21,515 bases of DNA, taken from NCBI GenBank assembly GCA_049999805.1, contig JBNGIO010003395.1, positions 1 to 21,515 on the forward strand. Reading direction: 5' to 3'. Made by a program: the position numbers and the translations under genes. Within the stretch, counting starts at the first letter, position 1; every line of letters starts with the position of its first letter. The stretch is from Folioceros fuciformis (lineage: Eukaryota > Anthocerotophyta > Anthocerotopsida > Anthocerotales). The notes beneath the pieces are model-generated. The model made no database searches. It was not told the DNA's origin and worked only from the letters and a program-made list of their open reading frames with translations. Positions 8,752-19,171 of this stretch are shown here, piece by piece.

Positions 8752-11051
8752 TCAAGATGAATCTGCACTGGCCACATCTTCTTCATTAACCGTCAACCAA
8801 TCGTCAGACTCCAGCTTGTCTGACTTCGAAGAGGCAGCTTCAGGATTGCCTTCTGTTGACACCAAATCTGCATCACTTTTAGTTGCCACTGGTGGCGGCT
8901 TTCTGCCCTCCGCTACCTGTGATGACGAGGGCAAATTGGTGTCCTCATCTTCCAAATCACTGAAGGACACATCTTCATCCAGGGCGGTATTGCCACCCGC
9001 ACCTGCCTCGTTGCTCAAAGGGTCCTCATCAAGCCACTCCTCAGCATCCCCATTATCATCCTCAAGCTGCAGCTTTGAGGACACTGCTTGCTTTTGCAAA
9101 TCACCAGCAACTGTATCCAGACCTGCATTACCACTCTTCAGCGATTCAAAAGCTTTTGTTTCCTCTGAGAACCCGTCTGGTCCCGAAGCTGCATCTGGTG
9201 ACGGTTCTGCCGATGGCGTCAATGTTTTGGGCTCCGGAGCAGCAGCAACTTGGTCTTGGATACTCTTCGAGTTGTCCTCCAACCAGCTATGCACTCCTTT
9301 CATTTCCACATGCTCTTCAAATGATTCTGACTCCTGGTTCCCACCCTCCCGTTTCAACAACTCATTGAGGAGATCTTTGCGAGCCTCAACGATCTGCAGC
9401 AGAATTTCAATTAGGACCCGACGCAAGATGAACATCGTAGACACAAAGAGCTTAGGAACCTCCTACAAGGCTAACTACAAGCAAGACCCACACTAAGATA
9501 GAATAAAAAATCTGTGCAGGCTACGACGAGGATCCTGGTTGCATGAAAGCTCTTTCAGACCTGAACGAAGAAACAACCCACATCACGTAAACCTTGATCC
9601 ACATCCACAGACCTTCATGCGACGTGAGTGCAACAAACCTGAGGGGTGCATAGAAGCTCAGAATCTTCCTTGTTAAGACGAGATTGCAGAAGGACAAAGT
9701 AGATCTTCCAAAAGCGTCCGTCACTCATATACTCCGGACACATCTCAATCCTCAGGGCAGCAAGACTTGGAGCTTGAAGCTCCAACGCATTTACATGCTC
9801 ATGCTGCGCCACACTTAGCTGGAAATCTGGACATAAATGGCCACATATACAACAGGCTCATCACATATGTTTGAAGTGAAGGACGAGCCAAACCAGCAAC
9901 TATCCTGTAACAACGAGAAACTTGTAGCCACATGTAAAGATCCACACTTCTCGACAAATCAGCAAGCTACACAGTGTAAATGAGGTGTACTGACCATCTT
10001 CCTCCTCATCATCAACCAAGGGAAATTCCAGCCAAGTCTCCGGATGCATGGCAATGTTGCTCGCAAATGCAATAACCTCATTGGTTACACCAATGGCCAA
10101 CAATCTGTCCTCGGAACCATCTGAGGCCTTAGAGTAAGAATCTAAAGAAAACGGCAAGAAGCTCGAAGCCAGTTTTGAAAATTCACTAATTCCAGTCGCA
10201 AGTGCTGTTGGAAAGTCGTCTTGAGTGGATGCCTTGGGACCATCTTTAAAACCCTCAGACGACTCAGCTTGCTCATCCTCAGCACCCCAAGGTTCAAATT
10301 CAAGGTCCTTTCCACCATCTCTATCCTCGACATCACGGGCTAGGAGATTATCCAGAATTGGTTTCAAGAGCGAATTAAACCCAACATTTCTGCTAGAATG
10401 CTCAGAATCGCCAGACTGCGGAGAACCAGGTGATGACTTCGCATGAGCATCGAAGTCCTCACCTGCAACAGCTCGGATAACAGACGACGAAAACCTAGAC
10501 AGTCCCGTGGATAGCGAACCTGTCAACTCCGCAATATCACTTCTTATACCCAATAGACCATGGTCTGGTCCCCAAAGTTGTTCACCCAAACCACGACTTG
10601 GTGCCTGTGAATCATCTGCGGGTGCCTTCCCAGTTATTTTAGGCGAGGTCTTTTCAGGGCTGGGATGTACAGTAGCCAAAGCCTCCGGATCACCCTTGGG
10701 AACAAAGGTAGCCTTTCCCTCTGCATGCGGAGAGCTGATTAAAACTCCTCTGTCTTCATCCTCGTCGTTAACAGGAGACAGAAGCTCAGCCGTGTCTTCC
10801 TCGGTCGATCCTTCCTCCACGGCCTCCCCGGGAGGCGGGGCCAAAAAGGAAGCAACTCCCCACAACTGCCTGGTCAAGGTCTTCCTCAATTCCGACAGGT
10901 CCTCCCTGACGCCCTTCCCAGTAGGACTATTTCGAGGAGAGATGGCATCCTCATCGTCCATCTCTGTTATCTCCTTATCGTCCTTATCCTCCCTCGGTCG
11001 GCCCTGCCCCGAGGGCAAAGAGCCAGAGAAGGAACGTGAAAACCACGACAT
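8752..11051 (-). CDS. BSD-domain-containing protein, three exons
   Basis: Exons (minus): 11051-9995, 9826-9639 and 9462-8752 (TGA), with GT-AG introns of 168 and 176 bp and consistent phases. The product is about 651 aa. The N-terminal half is long, acidic and low-complexity, with short hydrophobic helices (LGEQLWG, IAELTGSLSTGLSRFSSSV). The BSD domain (BTF2-like transcription factors, synapse-associated proteins, DOS2-like proteins) begins near the end of exon 1 (NEVIAFASNIAMHPETWLEFPL) and is completed by exon 2 (LSVAQHEHVNALELQAPSL, LRIEMCPEYMSDGRFWKIYF, LLQSRLN). It includes the diagnostic Phe-Trp pair (FW) and the flanking acidic linker DDEEED. Exon 3 is a coiled-coil-like segment (about 30 residues) followed by a very acidic Ser/Glu-rich tail ending DDWLTV-type. 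The fold is known from many plant proteins, but its molecular role in plants is poorly defined. The first ATG opens MSWFSRSFSG, typical for this subfamily. The 5' border of exon 3 is the least certain point. Confidence 0.85.
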
Positions 11052-12413
11052 AGGAAACCACTTTTGCTGCAGCCCGAGAATTCCCTTCCCACTGAAACAG
11101 GACCCGAAACCCTCCTACTCCGAGCGTCACCCTTCCCTCCCGATCACCCCTTCCCCTTCACGACACCAGCAGAAGCCTACCCGCAGACCTCCTCTTGGAC
11201 GCCTATCCCATAGTGCATCACGACCACCTCCGAGACACAAGACACGAAAGCTTGCCACTTACGACAAGAGTGAGATACGATTTCATGCTCCCCGCACTCA
11301 AATCACAATTGGCCGGCAACAACAGCACATCCACGGGCTGGACTGCTCAGGCAAACGGGTCTCACCACAAATTGTAACGCATCATCACAGGCAACACACA
11401 GCACACGTCCTCCAGAATCCAAGGAACCACGGGAGCATCAATCACGCCTCACACCACTCCCTGTGAGGGCCTGCTCCACAAGCACTCAATTCACGCATCC
11501 ACACCGCGCATCGGGTCCAGAGCAGGGTGCCAAACCCGAATTCGGCCTAGGACCCCATCCACGGAGCGTCCAGTGCAGCCATTGTCCAGGAGGCTCGCCA
11601 ACGCAAAACGCATCTGGACGCAGCGAGTTTGCATGTGCAGGCCACAGGCTGGAACAGACGATTGCAGCCTAATTGCAGCAGCACAAAATGCAGCAGAGGG
11701 TTTGGATGGCGCGACAGTGGAAGGCAGGGAAAGGACGCGACTGAGGTCCCTCCACCACTGCCATTCCGTCACCACCCCATTCATGCATGCCGTTCCTGGC
11801 ACTTAGTCTTTCCCTAATTCAGATCAATGTCCACAGATCATCCATTAATCACTTGCCACTTTACTCGCATTGTTGCCCAACCGTGCAAATACCGTAGGTG
11901 CACGCCGATGTCTCTGCTCCCTCTCTCTCCGAATTAAGATTCAACTTACCTTTCCTGGTTCTTTCCTGCAGAATAATAACAACTCTATATGGCCGTGCGG
12001 AGCACGACCATCTACACCAAAACATAGATACATATTACTTCATACCATTTCTTTTTTTTATAGAACTGGTAATTAGATATTTAAAAATTTGTATATCTTT
12101 TTTAACTTGAGAACAAAGTTCTATCCTAAAATCTCGTGAGTATAACTAGTGAGTAACTTGACAAAGAGGAAAATCTAGATTTTTTTAATAGCTAATAAAT
12201 ATGTTTTTTACAGAAAAAATATGTATTATTTATATCATTCCTGAAGGAATAGAAAACCTAGTTTTATTTTTTAAAATTTTTTATTTTATTCATACTTCTA
12301 TCTTCTTACTTCATATTATCGATCCAGATAGGTAAATCTGAAGACTTTATAAAAAAAGAGAGGAAGTCCCTCTACCCCTATGACAAGGTGAACAACCCTA
12401 CAATTCCCTATCA
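11052..12413. other. Upstream region of the BSD gene, no gene seen
   Basis: 11052-11850 is GC-richer and likely contains the leader and promoter of the minus-strand BSD gene. 12000-12350 becomes strongly AT-rich (long T and A runs). Several open frames overlap on both strands, none with a recognisable domain. Confidence 0.4.
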
Positions 12414-12575
12414 CCCCCAAGATGTCGTATTCAAGTGTAAGGTATGGCCTACTTACCACCAGGGCCACCCCCAAGATGTCGTATTCAAGTGTAAGGTATA
12501 GCCTACTTACCACCAAGGCCACCCCTAAGATGTCGTATTCAAGTACAAGGTATAGCCTACTTACCACCAGGGCCA
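12414..12575 (+). repeat. 3 x 54-bp tandem repeat
   Basis: Units at 12414-12467, 12468-12521 and 12522-12575. The unit begins CCCCCAAGATGTCGTATTC and ends CACCAGGGCCA. Units differ at only a few positions (for example GG/AG in the middle and GTGT/GTAC). Because 54 is a multiple of three, frames stay open through the array on both strands, giving an 18-residue periodic peptide in each. No protein family was recognised, so this is reported as a minisatellite. Confidence 0.9.
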
Positions 12576-12879
12576 CTGAAGTGGCATCTACTGTGTTTGA
12601 CGTTCGAAAAATCGTGTTAGCCAAGGCCTTTTGTAGGATAATTGAAACCCGTTGGTGTTATCGATCCATGGTGTTTTTCAAATCCCTAATTAGGTCACGC
12701 GATCTTGCATAAGTATACTTCAAATGGATTGCACTTAAAGAATACGAACTTACTATATGTCCTTTGCTAGCACATATCTACTATATCACTATAACAACTT
12801 GTTAATAATTCAAACTCACACATCACTCTTCATCACAATTGACTCACCTATGGTAAGTTGCTCAACCCATTGAAGCATC

Positions 12880-13247
12880 AACCTAATTTTTAGGAAGCTT
12901 CCTGCATAGCTTCATGTGAGCTTCTTGTGAAGCTTCCTTGGGAGCTTTTCTAGAGGGTATAAATACCCTCTTGAGCTCCCTTTGCAAGAGAGATGAGAGA
13001 GAGTTGTGAGAGCTGTGAGAGACACTGTGAGACCTCTCTTTCTCCTCTCCTCCTCTCTTCCTCTCCTCTTCTCCTTTATCATGTGGCTCCCTTTTCGATC
13101 CTTCAAGGATCACAAGGTGTAATGACCAGGGTGAAGGGGCTTACCCCTAGCTCTTGATTGTAAAGGATGTGTCTTTCTCTCGACCTGTCCACTCTTGTTC
13201 CCTGTTTGGACAAGTGCTGTAGGCTGGCCATGTGTCATGGCATCAGG
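12880..13247 (+). mobile_element. LTR-retrotransposon-like promoter/leader fragment (possible solo or truncated LTR)
   Basis: The stretch reads like a plant LTR: an upstream region with repeated AGCTTC motifs, a TATA box (TATAAAT at 12958-12964), a purine/pyrimidine-rich transcribed leader (13000-13080), and an end ...TGTCA at 13237 followed by TGGCATCAGG (13238-13247). That last decamer resembles the initiator-Met tRNA primer binding site TGGTATCAGA at 8 of 10 positions. No second LTR copy, gag or pol was recognised in the window, and the left border and target duplication were not found. It could instead be an unrelated promoter. Confidence 0.4.
12892..12980 (+). promoter_or_regulatory. Two HSE-like palindromes upstream of a TATA box inside a foldback
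   Basis: Two sites match the heat-shock-element unit nGAAnnTTCn: 12893-12902 (the core of the 12-bp palindrome AGGAAGCTTCCT) and 12928-12937. They lie 35 bp apart and the second is about 20 bp upstream of TATAAAT (12958-12964). The TATA box sits in a perfect inverted repeat, AGAGGGTAT-AA-ATACCCTCT (12952-12971). This is framed by a second inverted pair, GGGAGCT (12940-12946) and AGCTCCC (12974-12980). The motif assignment is direct. Heat responsiveness is inference. Confidence 0.5.
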
Positions 13248-14702
13248 TAAGGTTGTGGGGAGGAGATATCCGAGGGGGTGTGGGGGGAGTGTGCTCCCTT
13301 CTTTCTCTTCTTTGGGGTTAGTCTAGTGACTCTTGCTGCGTAGGAGGAGTCAATAGGGAAGTTTAGAAGGTAGTGGTGTCGTTTTTAGTTGTTGGTGTTG
13401 GTGCTGGAGTGAGAGAGCGAGTGAAGTGAGTGAGGGAAGTCGCAGATCTGAGAGGTTAGGGTCGTTGTAGTGACTGGAGTGAGTTTGTGGGCACCAAGAG
13501 AGGTGCAGCTGACTGCTGGACAGCGAGGCCTGACCTACGCCTGATCGGAGCTGGAGGGGAGCTCTCGAATCCATCATCGAGTCAATTGAGTCCGACCCTC
13601 CATCCACAGTAGCAAGGAACCTCATCGCTGCTTTGTGGGAACGAAACCCAATGTCTCAACGAGAGTGGGATAAGTGTGGCCACTAAAGGTGGAACCCGTC
13701 GGCAATCAATGCCCGGGGTTTTGCCTCCACATCAACATAAAGGGCGACTTGTACATCAACAAGGATCAAACAATGTCACCACTTTTGTCTCTAGCCATTG
13801 AGAGCCATAGGACAATATGCAAGACTTTTTCTAAGTTTCTTAAGGCTTGTGTTAAGGAGTATCATAAACATAAAGGCAAAATTGGCCTCCCTCTTTCATG
13901 CATTGTGGCTATAGGTAAGGGGTGTCCGCTGCCTTGCACTAGGATATGCATTTGCTACTATGGTGTATAAGATGACAACAAGATAGATGGGTTGGCTCTC
14001 ATGATTTGATACATGCCCAAGGATTCTTCCCTCCTTCTCTAGTAGATGGGTTCATCACATCTTTCCCTTGTAGTGATTAAGTCTCAACTTTTACAACTCC
14101 ATATCATCTTCAAGACCATAAAACTCTTTGATTGTTCTATGTTAAGCAACCAAAAAATGATATGTAGTACTATTGACAACTCTATCAAGAGCCACTACAA
14201 TGTAACAACACAAACTATGTATTTAGTAAGCACAACCAGATAACACTTGTAGGAGTGGAAGCTTGAGTTGCCTTGACTCATAACCCACATGAGAATGAGA
14301 AAGATGCAAGGACTCGCATATGCAAGGACTTCTCTTGCCATTTCTTCTTATGAGACTAGAGTCTTTGAGAAGCAAGAAGCTCATGAATGGAACAAGAGAG
14401 ATAAGAAAATAGAGCTTCAACCCATGAAATAACGTATTGCTTATGCAACCATTCTTGTACACCTACATCCAAGTGCTAACGAACTAAAGCCTGGAGATGG
14501 AAATTCAATTCATTGACGCGCTGTCTTTAATCTTTCAAAAACGGTACGGAAGCGTGATGTGGCTCATCTCACATGGACACATTAAAAGGGACGGTAATGT
14601 GCACCTCACTGTGGACGCCAGGTTCCAAAAAACCAAGGCGCCGGGAAGCATCAGCTGGCCTGTGCATTCCGTCAGACGGAGGTCAAGTGATGGATGGGAG
14701 TG
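13248..14702. other. Unannotated stretch upstream of Rab7
   Basis: No gene was recognised. Open frames at 13674-13970, 14046-14243 and the reverse-strand 14223-14462 have no known domain and are short. The left part may be remains of the LTR-like element. The right part from about 14480 is the distal promoter of the Rab7 gene. Confidence 0.35.
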
Positions 14703-14710
14703 AAAATACA

Positions 14711-14718
14711 TATATAAG
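14711..14718 (+). promoter_or_regulatory. Probable TATA box of the Rab7 gene
   Basis: TATATAAG in an otherwise GC-richer stretch, about 435 bp before the Rab7 start codon. It would place the transcript start near 14745. The following leader contains a CT-rich tract (about 14890-14925), common in plant 5' UTRs. No intron in the leader could be confirmed. Confidence 0.5.
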
Positions 14719-15152
14719 CAGCTGGTCGAAGAAGTTTCGGTCTCAGGCTGGACAGCGAGGCATGCATCAGAGATGACGCGTCATCGTCTCGCAGCACTCT
14801 CTCTCCTGCGCCAGCGCAAGCTTTGCAGCCGCCTTTGGCGCGAATCTTAGGTGGGCCGGCCCCCGGCTAGCCCTGTTGCCTGCACTCCGCTCATCTCTCT
14901 CTTCTTCTTCTCCACGCTCCGCTACTTTGGTCTCTGCTCCTCCCCCTGTTCGGCTTCTGTCGCTCCGTCAGCTTGCCTGCCTGCTCGCCGGGTTCCGGCT
15001 CTCGCTTGCTCTCCCATCCTGAGCCCCAAACCCTAGCTTGTCGTCCATGCAGATCTAACCCGCCGGCATTCTGTGTCTCCCGAGCCGGTCTCCTCGTGCG
15101 AACTCGGGCGGCGCCGGAGGCAGGGGGCTTGTATTCTACCCGGTCGGCAGCA

Positions 15153-16823
15153 ATGTCATCTCGCAAGCGCACTTTGCTGAAAGTCATCATCCTCGGGGAC
15201 AGCGGGTACGCGTTGCGACGTGCCGAATTTTGATTTCCAGCTGCTTGCGGTGTGTGGAGGTGGATTCGGGATGGTGGCTTGTCAGTGGCTGCGTGGGATG
15301 GGATGTGATGATAAGTAGGGTCTCGCTCTCGAGCCGAAGCTTCGTTCCCTCGTGGATTCGGAGCTTGGATCGTCTGCTTTTGTGTGCTGGAGCTGTGCTT
15401 GGTTCGTGTGGGAGTGGGAGATTGATGTCGAGTGGGAACCCTGAGGGTGTGTCGGTGGTTGGAGCTACGTCGCCTCGGGTCCTGAAGTGTGTGTGTGTGT
15501 GTGTTTCACAGATTGGCTTTGAATTGGGGGTAAGGTTTGAGGGGACAGGTTGACATTTTCATGTTCTTGTGGGGTGATGCAGGGTCGGCAAGACTTCGTT
15601 GATGAATCAGTATCCTGTGGTAACTTTTGAATGTAGGGGCCTGTCGTTGTTTGACTGTTTCGTACTGTGTGGTTTCGGACTTGCTTCCGGACGGTGAACG
15701 TTTCTCTTTCACTCCCTAAGATATGTGAACAAGAAATTTAGCAATCAGTACAAAGCCACTATTGGTGCCGACTTTTTGACAAAGGAGGTCCAGGTGGAAG
15801 ATAGGCTTGTTACCATGCAGGTGAGCTAAACGTGTGGTATCAGGTAAGTGTCGTAAAAGTTATCGTGGGGTGTAGTGTCTGACCTCGCAAATCTGGCATC
15901 CTTCTAGATATGGGATACAGCTGGACAAGAGCGGTTTCAAAGCCTTGGCGTGGCGTTTTATCGTGGAGCCGATTGCTGTGTCCTCGTTTATGACGTGAAC
16001 GTTATGAAGTCATTTGACAACCTTGATAACTGGCGTGATGAGTTTTTGATCCAGGCAAGCTCCTTTAGCCTTGTCTTGTGGATGTCCATGCCTAACAAAA
16101 TGTCTTGATTAAGTTGTTGGTTGACAATCGGTCTTTTGGTCATCTTGTTTCCGTTGTCCGTCCATAATCCTCGTGCTGTTGCCTCGTCTTGTATCATATG
16201 GGTTTGGTAGCCACAGCAAACACATGAAGTTGTGGCATGTATTCATTTTTGGTTTGACCTGGCCCATTGATCTCTGTGCTCTAGTACATCAACTGCCTTT
16301 TTCTTGTGCAGGCTTGCCCCACTGACCCTGAGACTTTCCCGTTTGTGGTTCTCGGGAACAAGGTCGATGTGGATGGTGGAAACAGCCGTGTGGTACGTAT
16401 GTGGTGGTATACCTACCACCTGAGATTAGGGATGGCAGCGGCTTTGTTTGTGTGATGGTTGACAAGAACGTTGTTTGAAGTCTCGTTTCTTATGTGACTG
16501 AAGGTGTCAGAGAAGAAGGCGAAGGCATGGTGTGCCTCAAAGGGGAACATACCATACTTTGAAACTTCTGCAAAGGAGGATTACAACGTAGATGCCGCTT
16601 TCCAGTGCATCGCAAAGAATGCCCTAAAAAATGAGACTGAGGAAGAGATGTAAGGGTTACGAGGCCTTCTTGAGCTTGTAGGCAACGGGGTGCTTGCCAT
16701 CAGGTGCTATTGTTGGATGCCCCTATTGCTGATGACAACTTTTGGTTTGTGCGCAGCTATTTGCCAGACACTATCGATGTGAACAATGTAAGGACTGTAA
16801 AATCAGGAGGCTGTGAATGCTAA
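15153..16823 (+). CDS. RAB7: Rab7 small GTPase (RabG3-type), seven exons
   Basis: Small GTPase that controls late endosome to vacuole fusion. Exons: 15153-15205, 15583-15609, 15721-15820, 15908-16054, 16312-16392, 16504-16649 and 16757-16823 (TAA), giving 206 aa, the standard Rab7 length. All G motifs are intact: G1 GDSGVGKTS (split by intron 1), effector TIGADF, G3 [14 protein letters not shown]4 NKVD and G5 TSAK. The C-terminus is GGCEC, a CxC double-geranylgeranylation signal for membrane attachment. [13 protein letters not shown] and [19 protein letters not shown] are Rab7-specific. Exon 2 is only 27 bp. Intron 4 uses a GC donor (CAG|GCAAGC, 16053-16060) with a normal AG acceptor at 16310-16311, and no GT donor nearby keeps the frame. 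The other introns are GT-AG. Nothing suggests loss of function. Confidence 0.96.
15487..15504 (+). repeat. (GT)9 microsatellite in Rab7 intron 1
   Basis: Nine uninterrupted GT units within intron 1. Confidence 0.9.
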
Positions 16824-17755
16824 TTCTGGCGGAGACTCAGAGAACTCTCACTTCCTCTAGGTGCATCCTTCTCCTTCCTATGGAGAACCTTCATCAGGAT
16901 ATAGACCAGTTCCAACAAGGCAAATATACAGGTCGTTATATAAATGGAGGCAGGGAGTTGTCAAAAGTCCTTGCCGATGAGGTGGTGTCATTCTGCACAC
17001 TCAGTGATGCAGTGAGACCGGTTATGTGGAACTGGTCGAGGCGCCTACAAGGCCGAGTGGTGGTTTCACCGGGTTCCATGAGATTTCAGCTTCTCAACAT
17101 TCTTTCAAGTTCAGCTGGGAAAGCGTTCTTTGGTTAGTTGGTTGGTTGGTTGGTTTTATGCGTTATATGTAGCCCGATGTGGGAACCCTCCCTTCTGTAG
17201 TTTCTTTGTAATATTTGATTCCTTGTGATCAGTCTCTATTGGGGAGGTTGATGATCACCATCCGTTTCTGCTGAGCCATTTTGCGTCAAGCTTTCCGTCT
17301 CATCGTCGTCCTCTCTTTGATACTCCTGTTATGCGATCTCGATCGGTACCCACTTGTGGCATGATGCCATCCCGCCAGGTTGCTGGGAGTGTATCGCAGA
17401 TTATTCACATCAATTCGATGTAGGCGTATTGTACCAGTTACTTTCTGATCAGTGTTTTAAGTGTGCACAACCTTGGAAACACCTCAACGAAAGTCCGTGG
17501 TCGTTGGACATATCGACTGAGCTTTCAGTCATGACGAATGGAATAGTCGTGCGGAGTCGGTCCAGCTCTGACCACATTGCCCGCACCGCGTTTGCGACGA
17601 TGGCCGACTTCCTATTACAATTTTGTGTTTTCCAGCCCGTGTTTGTCTCTACCTAATTTGCGAATCGTCTTGGACGATGGTCATGGATTTACCTGACGGC
17701 AAAGGTTTGCGCCCGGATTTGTGATTCTTCGGCATCTGTCTTGTCCGGTGGCGAA
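16824..17755. other. Rab7 3' UTR and ATP10 upstream region
   Basis: 16824 to about 17250 is the likely Rab7 3' UTR. It contains a TTGG-type microsatellite at 17131-17156 (one unit changed to TTAG) and an A/T-rich end around 17205-17225. About 17250-17755 is the likely promoter and 5' leader of the ATP10-like gene. The open frames at 16817-17137 and 17354-17656 show no domain. Confidence 0.45.
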
Positions 17756-19126
17756 ATGAGATCTCACATCCCGAAGCAGCTTCTACGCTCCGGGCTTCAG
17801 AGCCAGCAAGGATGTCACTGGGGAGTACAGAAGGCCGCGAATCTCCTCCAAAACGGCTCCCAACCTCATCGGCATCTGTGGCTCTTGCGGGTGAGATTGC
17901 GTGCTCACAGCTGTAGGCCTTTTTGGGAGTGAAAGTTGCAGCTGACTCTGCCTGTGTTTTTTTTGAAGGAAGCCTTGTGGTTTTTATGATTGGCAGATTT
18001 TCAGCAAAGAAGCGCGCGCACAGGACAAGGCGAGGCTGTGAGTCGGCGTTTGTCCAGACTTGACTACTTCATGTCTAAGCTTTCTTTCACCTTGGACTGG
18101 ACAGAAGCTTTTTTTTTGTAGTGCAGTCAAGACGAGCTAAATCGGGGCTATTTCGATGACATGAGGGATCTACAAAAGCACGGTGGGAAGGTAATGGTCC
18201 ATGGAGGCCTAAACATTGACTTTCGAACACTTACATAATTTGGATGCTGCGTTTTACATGACGCTCCATGTTGCTCCCTGCGCAGTTGCATGCCACAAGC
18301 AACAACTTGCTGCCCATTGCGTCTGCCCTAAAATTCCCTCCGCTCGAGGTTTACTTCAAAACTGGTAACTCGATCACCTTGCCAGTGGAGGAGTCGCCTG
18401 TGGATCTCACGGTGGTTTGTGTTGGATTTCGAGCAAACGCACAGGTAAGCGCATCGTGTGTGGCATGCGATGCTTGTGATAGAACATGCTTAGATACTAT
18501 GGGAGTGTTTCTATCCGCCAGATCTGTTTTGTTCCTCTTGCTTGTAGGCAATGATCGAGTCATGGAGCTTGCCATTTCTGGATGTGTTCAAGACCACACC
18601 AAACGTGGAGCTCTACGAGGTCAGTAGCTCTGGTTGTAGGTTGGTAGAGAATGATGAGCTTCAGTTATGGTTGTTAAGGAGGTAGGACCGACATGGGTAT
18701 CCCTGTAAGCGAGTTTTGCCTTTTTCCGCATTTTCAGGTTTCTGTTGTGGAGAGTTTGCTGCTGTCAACACCCCCTCTTAAGCAGTTGCTATTGCGATCC
18801 ATGAAGGCTCCCAAATCACCCGACAATGATGAACTTGTGCGAAGGAATGTCGTTTTCGCATTTGGGGATAAATACTGGTTCCGAAAAGCGGTGACCATTC
18901 CTAATGTCTTGACCGGGTAAGGCTCCATCTCGGGCCCCTTGCTGTACAGATGGATCACTGGCCGTCTCAAGGCTCACAATGTCTGTATTACCGCAGATAC
19001 ATATTTTTGTTGGACAAGAAAGGGAGAATCAGGTGGCGAGCCACTGGATCAGCCACCAGCGAAGAGGTCTCCTTTATGATGTCCTGTGCATCACGCCTTC
19101 TTAAGGAAGAGCAAGCCAGTTTTTGA
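17756..19126 (+). CDS. ATP10-like mitochondrial ATP synthase assembly factor, seven exons
   Basis: ATP10-family protein. In yeast, ATP10 assists assembly of subunit 6 into the Fo sector of ATP synthase at the inner mitochondrial membrane. Exons: 17756-17890, 17997-18037, 18127-18190, 18286-18444, 18548-18619, 18738-18916 and 18997-19126 (TGA), all GT-AG with matching phases, giving 259 aa. Residues 1-45 are Arg/Gln/Leu-rich without acidic residues (MRSHIPKQLLRSGLQSQQG), as expected for a mitochondrial targeting peptide. The mature part shows ELNRGYFDDMRDLQKHGGK, the hydrophobic VVCVGFRANAQ strand, MIESWSLPFLDVF, ELYEVSVVESLL and KYWFRKAVTIPNVLTGY, and ends with the hallmark IFLLDKKGRIRWRATGSAT and a C-terminal helix. 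The first ATG in the frame is chosen. The frame extends upstream without another ATG. It appears intact and ends 45 bp from the stop of the convergent transporter relic. Confidence 0.88.
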
Positions 19127-19136
19127 AGTCTGGAAA

Positions 19137-19159
19137 AACGTGTACATCGAGTACACGTT
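19137..19159. repeat. Perfect 9-bp inverted repeat between convergent stop codons
   Basis: AACGTGTAC (19137-19145), loop ATCGA, GTACACGTT (19151-19159). It starts 11 bp after the ATP10 TGA and ends 12 bp before the transporter relic's stop, so it lies in the 3' UTR of both. It could fold in RNA of either strand. The arms contain ACGTGT, an ABRE-like core, probably by coincidence. Confidence 0.75.
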
Positions 19160-19171
19160 CCCTTTGGAATA

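Noticed and set aside
8726-9496. A 256-codon forward open frame
   Set aside because: It is the antisense shadow of BSD exon 3. Its Ser-rich reading follows from the Glu/Asp-rich sense strand.
10280-10310. A tRNA T-arm-like GGTTCAAATTC
   Set aside because: It lies within BSD exon 1 coding sequence and no matching acceptor, D or anticodon arms surround it.
10507-11466. A 319-codon forward open frame
   Set aside because: It is antisense to exon 1 of the BSD gene. Its Ser/Pro-rich composition mirrors the acidic Ser-rich sense strand and it shows no domain.
12422-12712. A possible small repeat protein
   Set aside because: The frame is open on both strands only because the unit is 54 bp. There is no homology and no sign of selection on either reading.
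13670-14460. Retrotransposon gag/pol remains next to the LTR-like sequence
   Set aside because: No zinc knuckle, protease, integrase or reverse transcriptase motif could be seen in any frame.
16817-17137. A forward open frame after Rab7 as a separate gene
   Set aside because: It begins at the Rab7 stop region, has no domain, and is better explained as 3' UTR.
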